This document shows positions 45,311 through 54,564 of a stretch of 64,000 bases of DNA, piece after piece. This DNA comes from an uncultured Aquimarina sp. Its GTDB lineage: Bacteria > Bacteroidota > Bacteroidia > Flavobacteriales > Flavobacteriaceae. The position numbers and the translations under genes are program-made. Numbering within the stretch: the first letter of the stretch is position 1; each line of letters begins with the position of its first letter. Location: contig CANNBP010000009.1 in assembly GCA_947502885.1 (NCBI GenBank), forward strand, positions 1 to 64,000, given 5' to 3'. The notes under the pieces were generated by a model. That model worked only from the letters and a program-made list of their open reading frames with translations. It searched no databases and was not told the origin of the DNA.

Positions 45311-45385
45311 AAAACAAGTTTTATATAATATTGGTTTTTAAAGTCATAATGAATTTTAAAACCTTCTAAAATTTAGAAAGCACAA

Positions 45386-46498
45386 ATGAAGGAAAGAGAA
45401 TATCAAATATGTAATCGTTGTATTATGGATACAACAGATTCGAACATTGTGTTTGATGAAAAAGGAAATTGCAACCATTGTAATGATGCTTTTGAGAGAT
45501 ATGAAACTACTTGGTTTCCAGATGAAAAAGGTGAACAAAGATTAAAAGCTATTGCAGAGCATATAAAAACTACTCAAAAAAATAAAGAGTATGATTGTAT
45601 TGTTGGATTGAGTGGAGGTGTTGATAGCTCGTATTTGGCATATAAAGCGGTTAAGTTAGGGTTAAGACCTCTTGTAGTTCACATAGACTGTGGTTGGAAC
45701 TCAGAACTTGCTGTAAAAAATGTAGAGAATATTGTAAAAAAACTGGATCTGGATTTACATACCCATGTTGTGGATTGGCAAGAAATGAAGGATTTACAAT
45801 TGGCTTATTTTAAATCAAATGTTGCCAATCAAGATGTACCTCAAGATCATGCAATCTTTGCTGCCTTATATAGTTATGCCGTAAAAAATAGAATTAAATA
45901 TGTACTTAGCGGAGGGAATTTTGCAACAGAATGTATTTTACCTAAGTCATGGGGATATAATGCTTTAGATTATAAGAACCTAAAGGCAATTCATAAAACG
46001 TTTGGGACTCGAAAATTGAAAAAGTTTCCTTATGTAACTTTTTTCAAGCGTTATGTATACTTTACATTTATTAGAAAAATGAATATTGTCAAAGTATTAA
46101 ATTTTATACCTTATAATAAAGATGAAGCGATTGAAACCATGAAGAAAGAATTAGATTGGCAATATTATGGAGGTAAACATCATGAATCACGTTTCACAAA
46201 ATTTTTTCAGGCATATTATCTTCCTCACAAATTTGGATATGATAAGCGCAGAGCGCATTTGTCGAGTTTAATTGTATCAGGTCAAATGATGCGAGATGAA
46301 GCCTTAAAGGAGATGGAAGTAGAAATATATCCAAACGATTCTCATATAGAAGACATGGAGTATGTGGCAAAGAAACTAGGGGTATCTCTTGATGAATTTA
46401 AAAAAATAATAAGGATGCCTAATAAATCTTATAAGGACTATAGTAATAATGAAGCGTTGTTTAAACTTGGGTTTAAAATAAGAGATTATTTAAGTTAA
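45386..46498 (+). CDS. N-acetyl sugar amidotransferase, WbpG-like
   Basis: The product has 370 residues. It has a PP-loop ATP pyrophosphatase motif (GLSGGVDSSYLAY). Upstream is a Cys-rich pair, CNRCIMDTTDSNI and GNCNHC, a likely zinc site found in WbpG/PseA-type proteins. Further motifs are LSGGNFATECILP and KHHESRFTKFFQAY. It is expected to convert an N-acetyl (acetamido) group on a nucleotide sugar to acetamidino using ammonia from HisH/HisF2. The three genes are in the known order hisH, hisF, wbpG-like. The gene ends in a 9-bp tail-to-tail overlap with the next, reverse-strand gene. Confidence 0.92.
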   Translation: MKEREYQICNRCIMDTTDSNIVFDEKGNCNHCNDAFERYETTWFPDEKGEQRLKAIAEHIKTTQKNKEYDCIVGLSGGVDSSYLAYKAVKLGLRPLVVHIDCGWNSELAVKNVENIVKKLDLDLHTHVVDWQEMKDLQLAYFKSNVANQDVPQDHAIFAALYSYAVKNRIKYVLSGGNFATECILPKSWGYNALDYKNLKAIHKTFGTRKLKKFPYVTFFKRYVYFTFIRKMNIVKVLNFIPYNKDEAIETMKKELDWQYYGGKHHESRFTKFFQAYYLPHKFGYDKRRAHLSSLIVSGQMMRDEALKEMEVEIYPNDSHIEDMEYVAKKLGVSLDEFKKIIRMPNKSYKDYSNNEALFKLGFKIRDYLS

Positions 46499-47683
46499 TT
46501 TTTTTCTGGTTTTGTAAAATAAAATTAGACCAAAAAATGCAAAAATAACCCAAATAGAAGTCAAAGAGTAGGATTTTAACCCTTGTAAAAGGAAGTAAAA
46601 AGCTAAATACTTATAAATTTGCTCACCTTTGAAAAAGAAAGGAACTAGAAAAATAAGTAATGATATTAATAATCCAAATACTCCTAATTCAAACCAAGCT
46701 TCTACAAAAAGATTATGAGGGTAATCGGAAAGATCCTCACCAGTATACATGATGCCAAAACTACCTATTCCATGACCAAACAGAACAGAAGAAAAAGAGT
46801 TAAATATATGATCAAAGGCAAAGTTTAAACGATCAAATCGACCAGTAATAGATCCGTCATAACTTTGAAATAATCCAGATAATTTCAGAAAAAGAGTTTC
46901 AAAAATGATTTTATTTAAAATATCATAATATTTCCAAAGAGCTATAACAGTAGATGATACTAGAAAAATAATAAATAACAATACTTTAGGCGTTAAAACA
47001 AATTCATTTATAAATGATGTAATTCGTTTTGTGTTTATGATAAATACGATAAATAACGAAAATATTAAGGGGCCTCTAGCCGATAGACCAAGCATGGTTA
47101 ACAGGCAAATAGAGACCAAAAGCCACTTTTTGTAATAAGAAAAATAAATAATTAAAACTCCTACAATTGCACCTAAATTAAGGTAGAATGTTCGTAAATC
47201 GTAAAATTTAGAAGCTGCTGAGTTTGTTCCGGGAAGCCACAATAAATATCTCTGAAAAGTAAACCAAATAGATAAAGGTATAATAGTGAGAAATAAAAGC
47301 TGAAAAAATAATTTAGGTTTGAATTGTATGATAAATAAAGGATAGAGTAAAAATAGATAGTTAATAAAAAAGTTAAAAGCTTTAGTGAATCGGTAACTTT
47401 CTGATTTTGAATATAGAAGTGAGATGAAAATTAGAACATGAAAAATGATTAGTGTAGAGGTATATAGAATGTTATTTGTAGAAATTTTAATAGGTCTGAT
47501 AAAGGAATTAAATATCATATCCATTAAAACTATTGAGAAAATAATTAGTGTTAAATTAATTTCAAATAAATAGGTATTAAAAAAGGGTTTAATAGTACCA
47601 GAAATTAATAGTAACCCAAAAAGAATATTTTGAAATGTAGAATAATCTATCTTTAATTTAGCCGAAGTTTTTATAGCAATCAA
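46490..47683 (-). CDS. O-antigen polymerase/ligase-like membrane protein, minus strand, TTG start
   Basis: The product has 397 residues and about ten membrane segments. A periplasmic loop has FGHGIGSFGIMYTG and then DYPHNLFVEAWFELGVFGLL, the HN-x-F/E pattern common to Wzy and WaaL-like enzymes. The start is probably the TTG at 47683, as the next ATG is ~50 codons in. It is the only clearly minus-strand gene of the polysaccharide locus and its end overlaps the WbpG-like gene by 9 bp. Wzy and WaaL cannot be told apart from sequence; Wzy is a reasonable guess given the Wzx and Wzz-like genes. Confidence 0.72.
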   Translation of the reverse strand: MIAIKTSAKLKIDYSTFQNILFGLLLISGTIKPFFNTYLFEINLTLIIFSIVLMDMIFNSFIRPIKISTNNILYTSTLIIFHVLIFISLLYSKSESYRFTKAFNFFINYLFLLYPLFIIQFKPKLFFQLLFLTIIPLSIWFTFQRYLLWLPGTNSAASKFYDLRTFYLNLGAIVGVLIIYFSYYKKWLLVSICLLTMLGLSARGPLIFSLFIVFIINTKRITSFINEFVLTPKVLLFIIFLVSSTVIALWKYYDILNKIIFETLFLKLSGLFQSYDGSITGRFDRLNFAFDHIFNSFSSVLFGHGIGSFGIMYTGEDLSDYPHNLFVEAWFELGVFGLLISLLIFLVPFFFKGEQIYKYLAFYFLLQGLKSYSLTSIWVIFAFFGLILFYKTRKKLT

Positions 47684-47762
47684 GGTAATTCTTTAAGAAA
47701 TTGAACACCAAATTTAGTAAAGACTTTTCAAGTATAGTGGTTTTTTTAATATTAAAATAAAT

Positions 47763-48938
47763 ATGACACTTAAAGAAAGTATCAAGAGATATCCATTTGT
47801 TTTGTTATTTCCAATTGTATTGGTTTTGCCATTACCATTGATTGTTAGTAGTATAGGTCTTGGTTTAGCGGTTATTAATTTATTAATTATAAGATATAAA
47901 GATTTCTCAAGAGAATCAATAATTACAACCTTGAAGAACCCACTGGTGTTATTGTTAAGTATCACCTTTTTTCTAGATATCTTAACAGGGGTTTTCAGGA
48001 GTTTTGATTTTCACTTTACTGTTAGAGAAGTTAGAATTCCTTTTCTAGTTATACCAGCATGTTTATTATTGGCTAGACAAGGATTAGATGAGGTGAAGGA
48101 GTATGTTCTCCTGTTTTTTGTACTAGGGGTGCTATTACACTTGATATATGCTGATATGTATTTGGTTTATTTTTATAATTATGTTGCGGTAGTAGATTTT
48201 AATTTTGATCATTATTTAAAATATAGTTATAATAATACTCCTGGAACATATCACCATACATATCAAGGATTATACATGTGTTTCGGTATTGTAATTAGTT
48301 CGTTTTTGTCATTTTTTAAGAGATTAATACCAAAAAAAATGAGCATTCTTGTTTCAGTTCTTATTTTTGCACATATGTTATTTATGGCAGGCAAACTAAC
48401 ATTAATATTAGCAATTTTGTCGATAGGTGTTATGACTTTTGTGTATTTAAAACAGACTAAGTATTTGAAAGTTAAACATTATATCTACCTCCTGCCTATT
48501 ATTGGTTCTCTTATAACTGTTTTTTACTTTTTGTCTAAAAATAAAATTTATGATAGTATATTTTTTAGTTTTTCTAATAGATTGGAGTCATGGAACTGTT
48601 CTTTTGAAATTTTTAAATCAAACCCTCTTTTTGGTATGAATCATCATTATGTTTTCGATTCACTAAAGGAATGTATGACAACAAATGCAATAAGTACACA
48701 TAATCAGTTCTTTGATGAATTACTGAATTATGGTGTTTTTTCTATTTGGTTACCCTTGTTCTTTGGTATTATTTGGGCGAACTCAAAAAGTAACATCTTG
48801 TTTAAGACGTTTATTGGTTTAATTTTCTTTATAAGCCTATATGAGAATATTTTTAGCTTACAGAGAGGTGTCTTGTTTATAATGTTTTTTTACCCAGTAC
48901 TAATTAATTCTAAAACTACTTACAATAATAAAACATGA
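47763..48938 (+). CDS. Second O-antigen ligase/polymerase-like membrane protein
   Basis: The product has 391 residues and about ten membrane segments. It has FSNRLESWNCSFEIFKSNPL, FGMNHHYVFDS and then STHNQFFDELLNYGVFS, resembling the periplasmic loop of the O-antigen ligase/polymerase family, and a late LYENIFSLQRGVLFIMFFYP. The locus thus has two such proteins; one may act as polymerase (Wzy) and the other as ligase (WaaL) or a second polymerase. It is divergent from the minus-strand homologue and is overlapped (ATGA) by the GT4 gene behind it. Confidence 0.72.
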   Translation: MTLKESIKRYPFVLLFPIVLVLPLPLIVSSIGLGLAVINLLIIRYKDFSRESIITTLKNPLVLLLSITFFLDILTGVFRSFDFHFTVREVRIPFLVIPACLLLARQGLDEVKEYVLLFFVLGVLLHLIYADMYLVYFYNYVAVVDFNFDHYLKYSYNNTPGTYHHTYQGLYMCFGIVISSFLSFFKRLIPKKMSILVSVLIFAHMLFMAGKLTLILAILSIGVMTFVYLKQTKYLKVKHYIYLLPIIGSLITVFYFLSKNKIYDSIFFSFSNRLESWNCSFEIFKSNPLFGMNHHYVFDSLKECMTTNAISTHNQFFDELLNYGVFSIWLPLFFGIIWANSKSNILFKTFIGLIFFISLYENIFSLQRGVLFIMFFYPVLINSKTTYNNKT

Positions 48939-50044
48939 ATAATAATAAAATAAAGGTGTGTCATTTTACGTCACCACACCCACGATACGATATTAGAATT
49001 TTTCGAAAAGAATGTACTTCTTTGAAGAAAGAAGGGTATGATATTAATTTAGTTGTTGCAGATGGAAAAGAAGATGAAAAAATAGATGGCATGTCAATTT
49101 TTGGTGTAGACAAACCAAAAAATAAAGTCATTAGAGTATTTATAACACCCTATAAAGTTTTAAGAAAAGCTCTGAAGTTGGATGCTGATTTATATCATTT
49201 TCATGATCCAGAACTTATTATACCTGCCTTAATTCTACTTTGGAAAGGGAAAAAGGTAATTTATGATATCCATGAAGATTTGCCAAGACAACTTTTTGTT
49301 CAAAAAAATAAAGGAATCAAAAGGAAATTGATGGAGTTCTTCTTAGAGAGATTTGAAAACTATGGAGCCAAGAGATTTACAGCATTGATAACTTCAACAC
49401 CCCATATAAAAAGGAGATTTTTAAGAATTAATCCAAGAACCGAAAACATAAATAATTTTCCGATTCTTGATGAATTATCAACCAAAAGAACAAATATAAT
49501 TAAGGAAAATGAAGTGTGTTATGTAGGTGGAATTATTAAAGTACGTGGTATATTCGAGATGGTTAGAGCTTTAGAATTTGGAGATACCAAATTAAATATA
49601 TGCGGGAAATTTCCTACTAAAGAGCTTAAGAATAAAGCTATGAGTCTTAAAGGGTGGGAAAAAGTTATAGATCATGGTTTTTCAAGTAGAGAGCAAGTTA
49701 GTAAGGTAATGGAGAGATCAATAGCAGGGTTGGTGTTGTTTCAAGCATATCCTAATCATATAAATGCTCAGCCTAATAAATTATTTGAATATATGTCTGC
49801 TTCTTTACCTATTATTATGTCGAATTTTAAATATTGGGAAGAAATTACCAATCAATACAATTGTGGAATTTGTGTAGATCCAGAAAACCCAGAGGAAGTT
49901 GCTAAAGCTATTAAACAAATAAAAGATAATCCTGAAATGGCAAAGGAAATGGGACGAAATGCTAGAAAAGCAGTAGAAGAAAAATATAATTGGAACGTAG
50001 AGGAAGATAAGTTGATAGCGCTTTATGCTTCTATTTTAAACTAA
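48935..50044 (+). CDS. Glycosyltransferase family 4
   Basis: The product has 369 residues with a GT-B fold. Near the start is HFTSPHPRYDIRIFRKE, the middle has YHFHDPELIIPALILL, and the C-terminal donor domain has GGIIKVRGIFEMVRALE and NKLFEYMSASLPIIMSN (the E-x-x-S/A region of GT4 enzymes). It probably adds one sugar of the repeat unit on the cytoplasmic face; donor and acceptor cannot be read from sequence. It overlaps the preceding ligase-like gene by 4 bp and precedes the epimerase by 20 bp, so the three are one transcription unit. Confidence 0.88.
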   Translation: MNNNKIKVCHFTSPHPRYDIRIFRKECTSLKKEGYDINLVVADGKEDEKIDGMSIFGVDKPKNKVIRVFITPYKVLRKALKLDADLYHFHDPELIIPALILLWKGKKVIYDIHEDLPRQLFVQKNKGIKRKLMEFFLERFENYGAKRFTALITSTPHIKRRFLRINPRTENINNFPILDELSTKRTNIIKENEVCYVGGIIKVRGIFEMVRALEFGDTKLNICGKFPTKELKNKAMSLKGWEKVIDHGFSSREQVSKVMERSIAGLVLFQAYPNHINAQPNKLFEYMSASLPIIMSNFKYWEEITNQYNCGICVDPENPEEVAKAIKQIKDNPEMAKEMGRNARKAVEEKYNWNVEEDKLIALYASILN

Positions 50045-50064
50045 AAAAGTAAAAGATATAGAAA

Positions 50065-51144
50065 ATGAAGATTGTAACTATAATAGGAGCAAGACCACAA
50101 TTTGTAAAAGCGGCAATGGTAAGTAAAGCCGTTAAAGAATATAATGAAAAACATAATGAACGAGTTTCTGAAATAATAGTACATACGGGTCAACATTTTG
50201 ATGCTAACATGAGTGATGTTTTTTTTAATCAAATGAACATTCCTAAACCAGAATATGACTTAGGAATCAATTCGCTTGGGCATGGTGCTATGACTGGGCA
50301 AATGTTAGAAAAAATAGAAAAGGTTTTGTTAGAGGAAGAGCCGAATTGGGTATTAGTATACGGAGATACAAATTCTACTATTGCTGGAGCATTAGCAGCA
50401 AAAAAACTGCATATTAAAGTGGCTCATGTCGAAGCCGGTCTTAGATCTTTTAACAATAAAATGCCCGAAGAGATTAATAGAGTTCTTACAGATAGGATTA
50501 GCGACATATTGTTTTGCCCTACAGAAACAGCAGTTAATAATTTGAGAAAAGAAGGGAGTGAAAATGTTAATTATAAGGTGATAAAAACTGGGGATATTAT
50601 GTTAGATGCTGCAAACGTTTATAAACAGTATGCTAGCAAACCTAAAGGAGTATCAGATGGTAAGTTTATATTGTCTACTATTCATAGAGCCGAAAATACT
50701 GATTCTAAAGAAAAATTAACTGCTATATTTTCTGCTCTCTCTAAAATTACCAGTAAAGAAAAAGTAGTACTTCCTTTGCATCCAAGAACAAAATCATTTA
50801 TAGAAAAATACGGAATACAATTAGATGCTTCAATAGAAATCATAGAACCGGTTGGCTATTTGGAGATGATTTGGTTATTATCTAATTGTTCTATGGTAAT
50901 TACCGATAGTGGAGGAGTTCAAAAAGAGGCTTACTTTTTTAAGAAACCTTGTATTACCATACGAGAAGAAACAGAATGGACAGAGCTAGTAGAGGCCGGA
51001 GTAAACTTTTTAACAGGGTCAAACGAATCTTTAATTGTAAATACCTATAACGAGTTAAAGTCAAAACAATTGGATTTTGATACCATGCTTTATGGAGATG
51101 GAGAAACTCGTAAGTTAATTTTGAATGAGTTGATTTCTTATTAG
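50065..51144 (+). CDS. wecB: Non-hydrolysing UDP-GlcNAc-type 2-epimerase
   Basis: The product has 359 residues. Hallmarks are IIGARPQFVKAAMVSKA at the start, HTGQHFDANMSDVFF, HVEAGLRSFNNKMPEEINR, STIHRAENTDSKEKL, and TDSGGVQKEAYFF with EETEWTELVEAGVN. It interconverts the 2-epimers of a UDP-sugar. In this locus it could act on UDP-GlcNAc (WecB role) or on UDP-2,3-diacetamido-2,3-dideoxyglucuronic acid (WbpI role). Sequence alone does not separate these, and the neighbouring WbpB/D/E-like genes favour the second. The symbol is the family name only. Confidence 0.92.
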   Translation: MKIVTIIGARPQFVKAAMVSKAVKEYNEKHNERVSEIIVHTGQHFDANMSDVFFNQMNIPKPEYDLGINSLGHGAMTGQMLEKIEKVLLEEEPNWVLVYGDTNSTIAGALAAKKLHIKVAHVEAGLRSFNNKMPEEINRVLTDRISDILFCPTETAVNNLRKEGSENVNYKVIKTGDIMLDAANVYKQYASKPKGVSDGKFILSTIHRAENTDSKEKLTAIFSALSKITSKEKVVLPLHPRTKSFIEKYGIQLDASIEIIEPVGYLEMIWLLSNCSMVITDSGGVQKEAYFFKKPCITIREETEWTELVEAGVNFLTGSNESLIVNTYNELKSKQLDFDTMLYGDGETRKLILNELISY

Positions 51145-51357
51145 TAATAGGGCTTTCTGTATCATATCTAAAATAAATAGATTTTTTGGTAATATCAAGG
51201 TAACATTTTGTGATAGTATGACATTAAATAATATAGAGCCACCAAAAAAGAGACTTTAAGCCATGTAGAACTAAAGCTACCATAACTTTTTAGTGTCTTT
51301 GTATGCTAGAGTTGTTATCAATAACTTTAAAATTAATTAGAAACAAAAAATATAGAT

Positions 51358-51665
51358 ATGAGAATTAGTTTGTTTTTTTGTAATGGTTATTATTGTTTCT
51401 TGTAATCAAAGTGATGATTTGGACAAAAGATTCTTATACTTTGGAAGGAAAAATTGTTAAGAACAATCAACTAGAACAGGGTAATAAATACATCGGAAGT
51501 TTGAGTGTTCACATTGGAGTAATTGATGGAAGTTCTATAGCGGATACAGGTTGGGTATATAGATCTATAACATTTCATTTTTCTGGTAGCGGGTCAGTAA
51601 AAGTGATGATTTACATGCCTTTTGAACATGTTTGGATTGATGATCTAAAGTTAACCCCGCTCTAA
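51358..51665 (+). pseudogene. Frameshifted lipoprotein fragment with a carbohydrate-binding-like beta domain
   Basis: An ATG at 51358 starts MRISLFF, which breaks at a run of seven T (51373-51379). The +1 frame then reads VMVIIVSCNQSDD, a lipobox end (Cys in VSC). A further +1 shift near 51414 enters the frame that reads WTKDSYTLEGKIVKNNQ through to SITFHFSGSGSVKVMIYM and WIDDLKLTPL, stopping at 51665. Joined, the pieces make a ~100-residue lipoprotein whose end resembles carbohydrate-binding modules. Two frameshifts and no intact start make it a pseudogene, unless they are sequence errors. It lies between the epimerase and a large secreted protein. Confidence 0.65.
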
Positions 51666-51778
51666 TTATTCATTTTAAAAACCTATATGTGAAACTTGTA
51701 GAATTTTAGATTGATGATATGTTATTAGTTATGTTGTAAAATGAATAATTTAAAATAATAGTTTATAAATCTTTATAG

Positions 51779-54520
51779 ATGAGAAATTTCTTTTTAGTAC
51801 TTTTTTTATTAGTTCTGTCACAAATAAATAATGCCCAAGATTATGCTCAAATAGAAAACCAGATACAAACTATTTGGAATAATAAAAAGCAGGGATATAC
51901 TGATAGGATTAATCAAGACTTACCCTTAAACAATTCAAGCATATTATATGATTTGCAATTAGAAACATTCAATTTGCTTATATATACCCATAACCAAAAG
52001 AGATATGAGTTAATGGATGACTTAATAGGGGTATATCTTGAAGCTTTTAAACACATAAAATACAAAAGAGAGAATAAAATCATCACAGCGATTGGATCAA
52101 ATGCATCATTAGATACCTATTGTTCTTCTAATTTTGCAATGGCAAGGCCTATGTGGATGGTTAATTATAATAAAACAATTAAAAATAGTAATGATGTAGT
52201 TATAAGAACCATTTCATTTGAACAGGAACACTCATTAAATAGTGGTAACTTTCTACAAATGGTTGCGAGAGCAATGCTATACGCATCACAAGTTCCTATT
52301 GATCAAAGAGGAGGGAATATAAATGTTCTTTTAAGCAATAACATTACAAATATAATTATCGACCATTATAAGCGTTGGCTTAATGAGGATACTACAAGTC
52401 AAGCACAGGGTTGGGGATGTGACCCACATTCATCCTTAAACTGTTATACCATGAGAGAGTATTTAGAAATAATAACTAATGGTAATCTATGGAAAAATAA
52501 CATTAACAATAAACAACACTGTAATGCCATTATTGGAGAGATAATGTCTGCTATTGGGGGAGTTTCTGATATATTGGCAAGTCATGAAATGAATAGTACA
52601 GGTGTGGGTTTAAAAACTCCAGTAAAAAGCATATTTGTCGATTTTGTTAAGAAAGGTTCTACTTTGATCGAAAGTCGATTATCAGATAAGCCTAATAATG
52701 GAATGGTAATGGATGCGGGATATTGGAAAAATCATACCGAGTATAAATTCTCTAATACCCTAAATGAAGTAAGTTGTGCGACTATGCTAACCCCAAGCGT
52801 AAATGAAGAAACCACAGTAGATTTAAGTCATGCCAGAAAATGGGTTCATGTTTTTGAAAGCCTTCATTTAAATAGATGGGTAGTTAATTCATCATTTCCA
52901 GATGAAGAAATTATGACAAAACTGTCAAACCAGTTCGCTTATAATGTTTTTAATGGAGATTATAAATTTCCGTTATTTTCTAATTATTTTGGAGGCGCTA
53001 AAGGTTGGCATCGAGTGGATTATAAAAAAGGTAAGGATAAAAACGGCATTGATCAAAAAGGAAACGGGTATGCGCCATATTTTTATTCTGTTGTAGCATA
53101 TGAAGGAGGGTTTACTTTTTGGAGTACCTATAATAAGGGTATAGAAAAGATTAGAAATTCTTTATGGGATATGATAAACGACTATTCTACAGATGTCGGT
53201 GTAAAAAACCATATGGATAAATATTATGATGTTTGGTATGCAAGATGTAACAGCCTCAGTGATTTTAAAAATTTTGATACACCTGATAGTTCTACAGATT
53301 TATTACAGTTTTTACCAACTTTTTTTCCTAGAAAAATTAAAGCTAAACTTCATAAAAAGAACTTCGTAGTAAGAGATTCTCAGGGACACCTATATTTATA
53401 TCCTTTTGGGGATACAAATCACAGTTTTTTTGATAACAATGGAGGAAGTATGGTAGGTAGCGATTGGACATATCCTAATTATTTTCCCGAAGACTGGACA
53501 GGGGATGGAAAGACAGATTTATTGGTTCGAGATACCAAGGGAGATCTATATCTATATTGGTTAAATAGTAATGATAATTTTTTTGAAGGGAGAACAAAGG
53601 TAGGTAGTGATTGGTCATATGTAGATTATTTTCCAGGAAATTGGACAGGAGATAATCGAACAGATTTATTGGTTCGCGATACCAAGGGCGATTTGTATCT
53701 ATATTGGTTAAACAGTAATAATAGCTTTTTTGAAGGAAGAACTAAAGTGGGTAGTAGCTGGCCCTATACGGATTATTTTCCGGGAGATTGGAGGGGAGAT
53801 GGAAAGACAGATTTATTGGTTCGAGATACCAAGGGGGATCTATATTTATATTGGTTAAATAATAATGATAGCTTTTTTGAAGGAAGATTAAAAGTGGGTA
53901 GTGATTGGTCATATATAGATTATTTTCCTGGAGATTGGACAGGTGATGGAAAAACAGATGTATTGGTTCGAGATACCAAGGGAGATCTGTATTTATATTG
54001 GTTAAATAATAACAATAGTTTTTTTGAAGGAAGGACAAAAGTTGGTAGTGATTGGTCATATATAGATTATTTTCCTTGCGATTGGACTGGAGATGTGAAG
54101 ACAGATTTATTGGTTCGAGATACCAAAGGAGACCTGTATTTGTATTGGTTAAATCATAACAATAGCTTCTTTGAAGGAAGAGAATATGTTGGTAATAATT
54201 GGCAATTTACAGATTATTTTATTTTCGAAAAATCAGATCCAGTAGTTGCTAAAACTAACAAAACTGATATAGCGATAGGTGCCGAGATGAATATGAAAAT
54301 TTCAATATTCCCAAATCCAAATTCTGGAGAGTTCTTTTTAAACTCTAATAATGAAATAGAAGCTATTAAGATATATGATATGTTGGGGAAAAATGTATCG
54401 TTTATCAGAGAAGGAAGTCATTTTAAACTTGATAAGGGAAGTGTTGTTGGAAATGTCATTTTTGTAAAGATTTATCAAAATGATAAGGTTAATATTAGGA
54501 AGATAATTATTAGTAATTAA
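51779..54520 (+). CDS. Secreted protein with large helical domain, tandem 49-residue repeats and T9SS type A sorting domain
   Basis: The product has 913 residues. The signal peptide ends near SQINNAQ. Residues ~20-510 look mostly helical with conserved-looking loops (SLNCYTMREYLEIITNGN, GYWKNHTEYKFSN, KGWHRVDYKKGKDK); the style recalls polysaccharide lyases, but no family or catalytic residue was identified. Residues ~525-817 are FG-GAP/VCBS-like repeats of 49 residues: five full copies of WTGDGKTDLLVRDTKGDLYL and YFPGDW-type motifs, plus a diverged first unit. The final ~80 residues are a type A sorting domain (ISIFPNPNSGEFFLNSNN ... VIFVKIYQND). A secreted protein inside a polysaccharide locus could modify the glycan, but this is inference. 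Confidence 0.82.
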   Translation: MRNFFLVLFLLVLSQINNAQDYAQIENQIQTIWNNKKQGYTDRINQDLPLNNSSILYDLQLETFNLLIYTHNQKRYELMDDLIGVYLEAFKHIKYKRENKIITAIGSNASLDTYCSSNFAMARPMWMVNYNKTIKNSNDVVIRTISFEQEHSLNSGNFLQMVARAMLYASQVPIDQRGGNINVLLSNNITNIIIDHYKRWLNEDTTSQAQGWGCDPHSSLNCYTMREYLEIITNGNLWKNNINNKQHCNAIIGEIMSAIGGVSDILASHEMNSTGVGLKTPVKSIFVDFVKKGSTLIESRLSDKPNNGMVMDAGYWKNHTEYKFSNTLNEVSCATMLTPSVNEETTVDLSHARKWVHVFESLHLNRWVVNSSFPDEEIMTKLSNQFAYNVFNGDYKFPLFSNYFGGAKGWHRVDYKKGKDKNGIDQKGNGYAPYFYSVVAYEGGFTFWSTYNKGIEKIRNSLWDMINDYSTDVGVKNHMDKYYDVWYARCNSLSDFKNFDTPDSSTDLLQFLPTFFPRKIKAKLHKKNFVVRDSQGHLYLYPFGDTNHSFFDNNGGSMVGSDWTYPNYFPEDWTGDGKTDLLVRDTKGDLYLYWLNSNDNFFEGRTKVGSDWSYVDYFPGNWTGDNRTDLLVRDTKGDLYLYWLNSNNSFFEGRTKVGSSWPYTDYFPGDWRGDGKTDLLVRDTKGDLYLYWLNNNDSFFEGRLKVGSDWSYIDYFPGDWTGDGKTDVLVRDTKGDLYLYWLNNNNSFFEGRTKVGSDWSYIDYFPCDWTGDVKTDLLVRDTKGDLYLYWLNHNNSFFEGREYVGNNWQFTDYFIFEKSDPVVAKTNKTDIAIGAEMNMKISIFPNPNSGEFFLNSNNEIEAIKIYDMLGKNVSFIREGSHFKLDKGSVVGNVIFVKIYQNDKVNIRKIIISN
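53350..54240 (+). repeat. Tandem 147-bp coding repeats
   Basis: The block ATTGGTTCG recurs at 53521, 53668, 53815, 53962 and 54109, each exactly 147 bp (49 codons) apart. A diverged unit precedes and a shortened unit follows. The repeats are in frame and encode FG-GAP/VCBS-like blades. Copies are close enough in DNA to suggest recent expansion or homogenisation. Confidence 0.92.
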
Positions 54521-54564
54521 AATTATTAAATTCACGTTTTTAATTATATAGTATAATCTTAAGT

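Noticed and set aside
51292..51330. Possible hairpin terminator behind the epimerase gene
   Set aside because: The pairing is short and interrupted, without a clear T run.
53742..54059. Long reverse-strand ORF within the tandem repeats
   Set aside because: It exists only because the 147-bp repeat is a multiple of three and lacks stops on that strand; the plus-strand frame has clear domains.
53350..54240. Evenly spaced repeats as a CRISPR array
   Set aside because: The units are 147 bp, contiguous and in frame in a secreted protein, with no short repeats and unique spacers.
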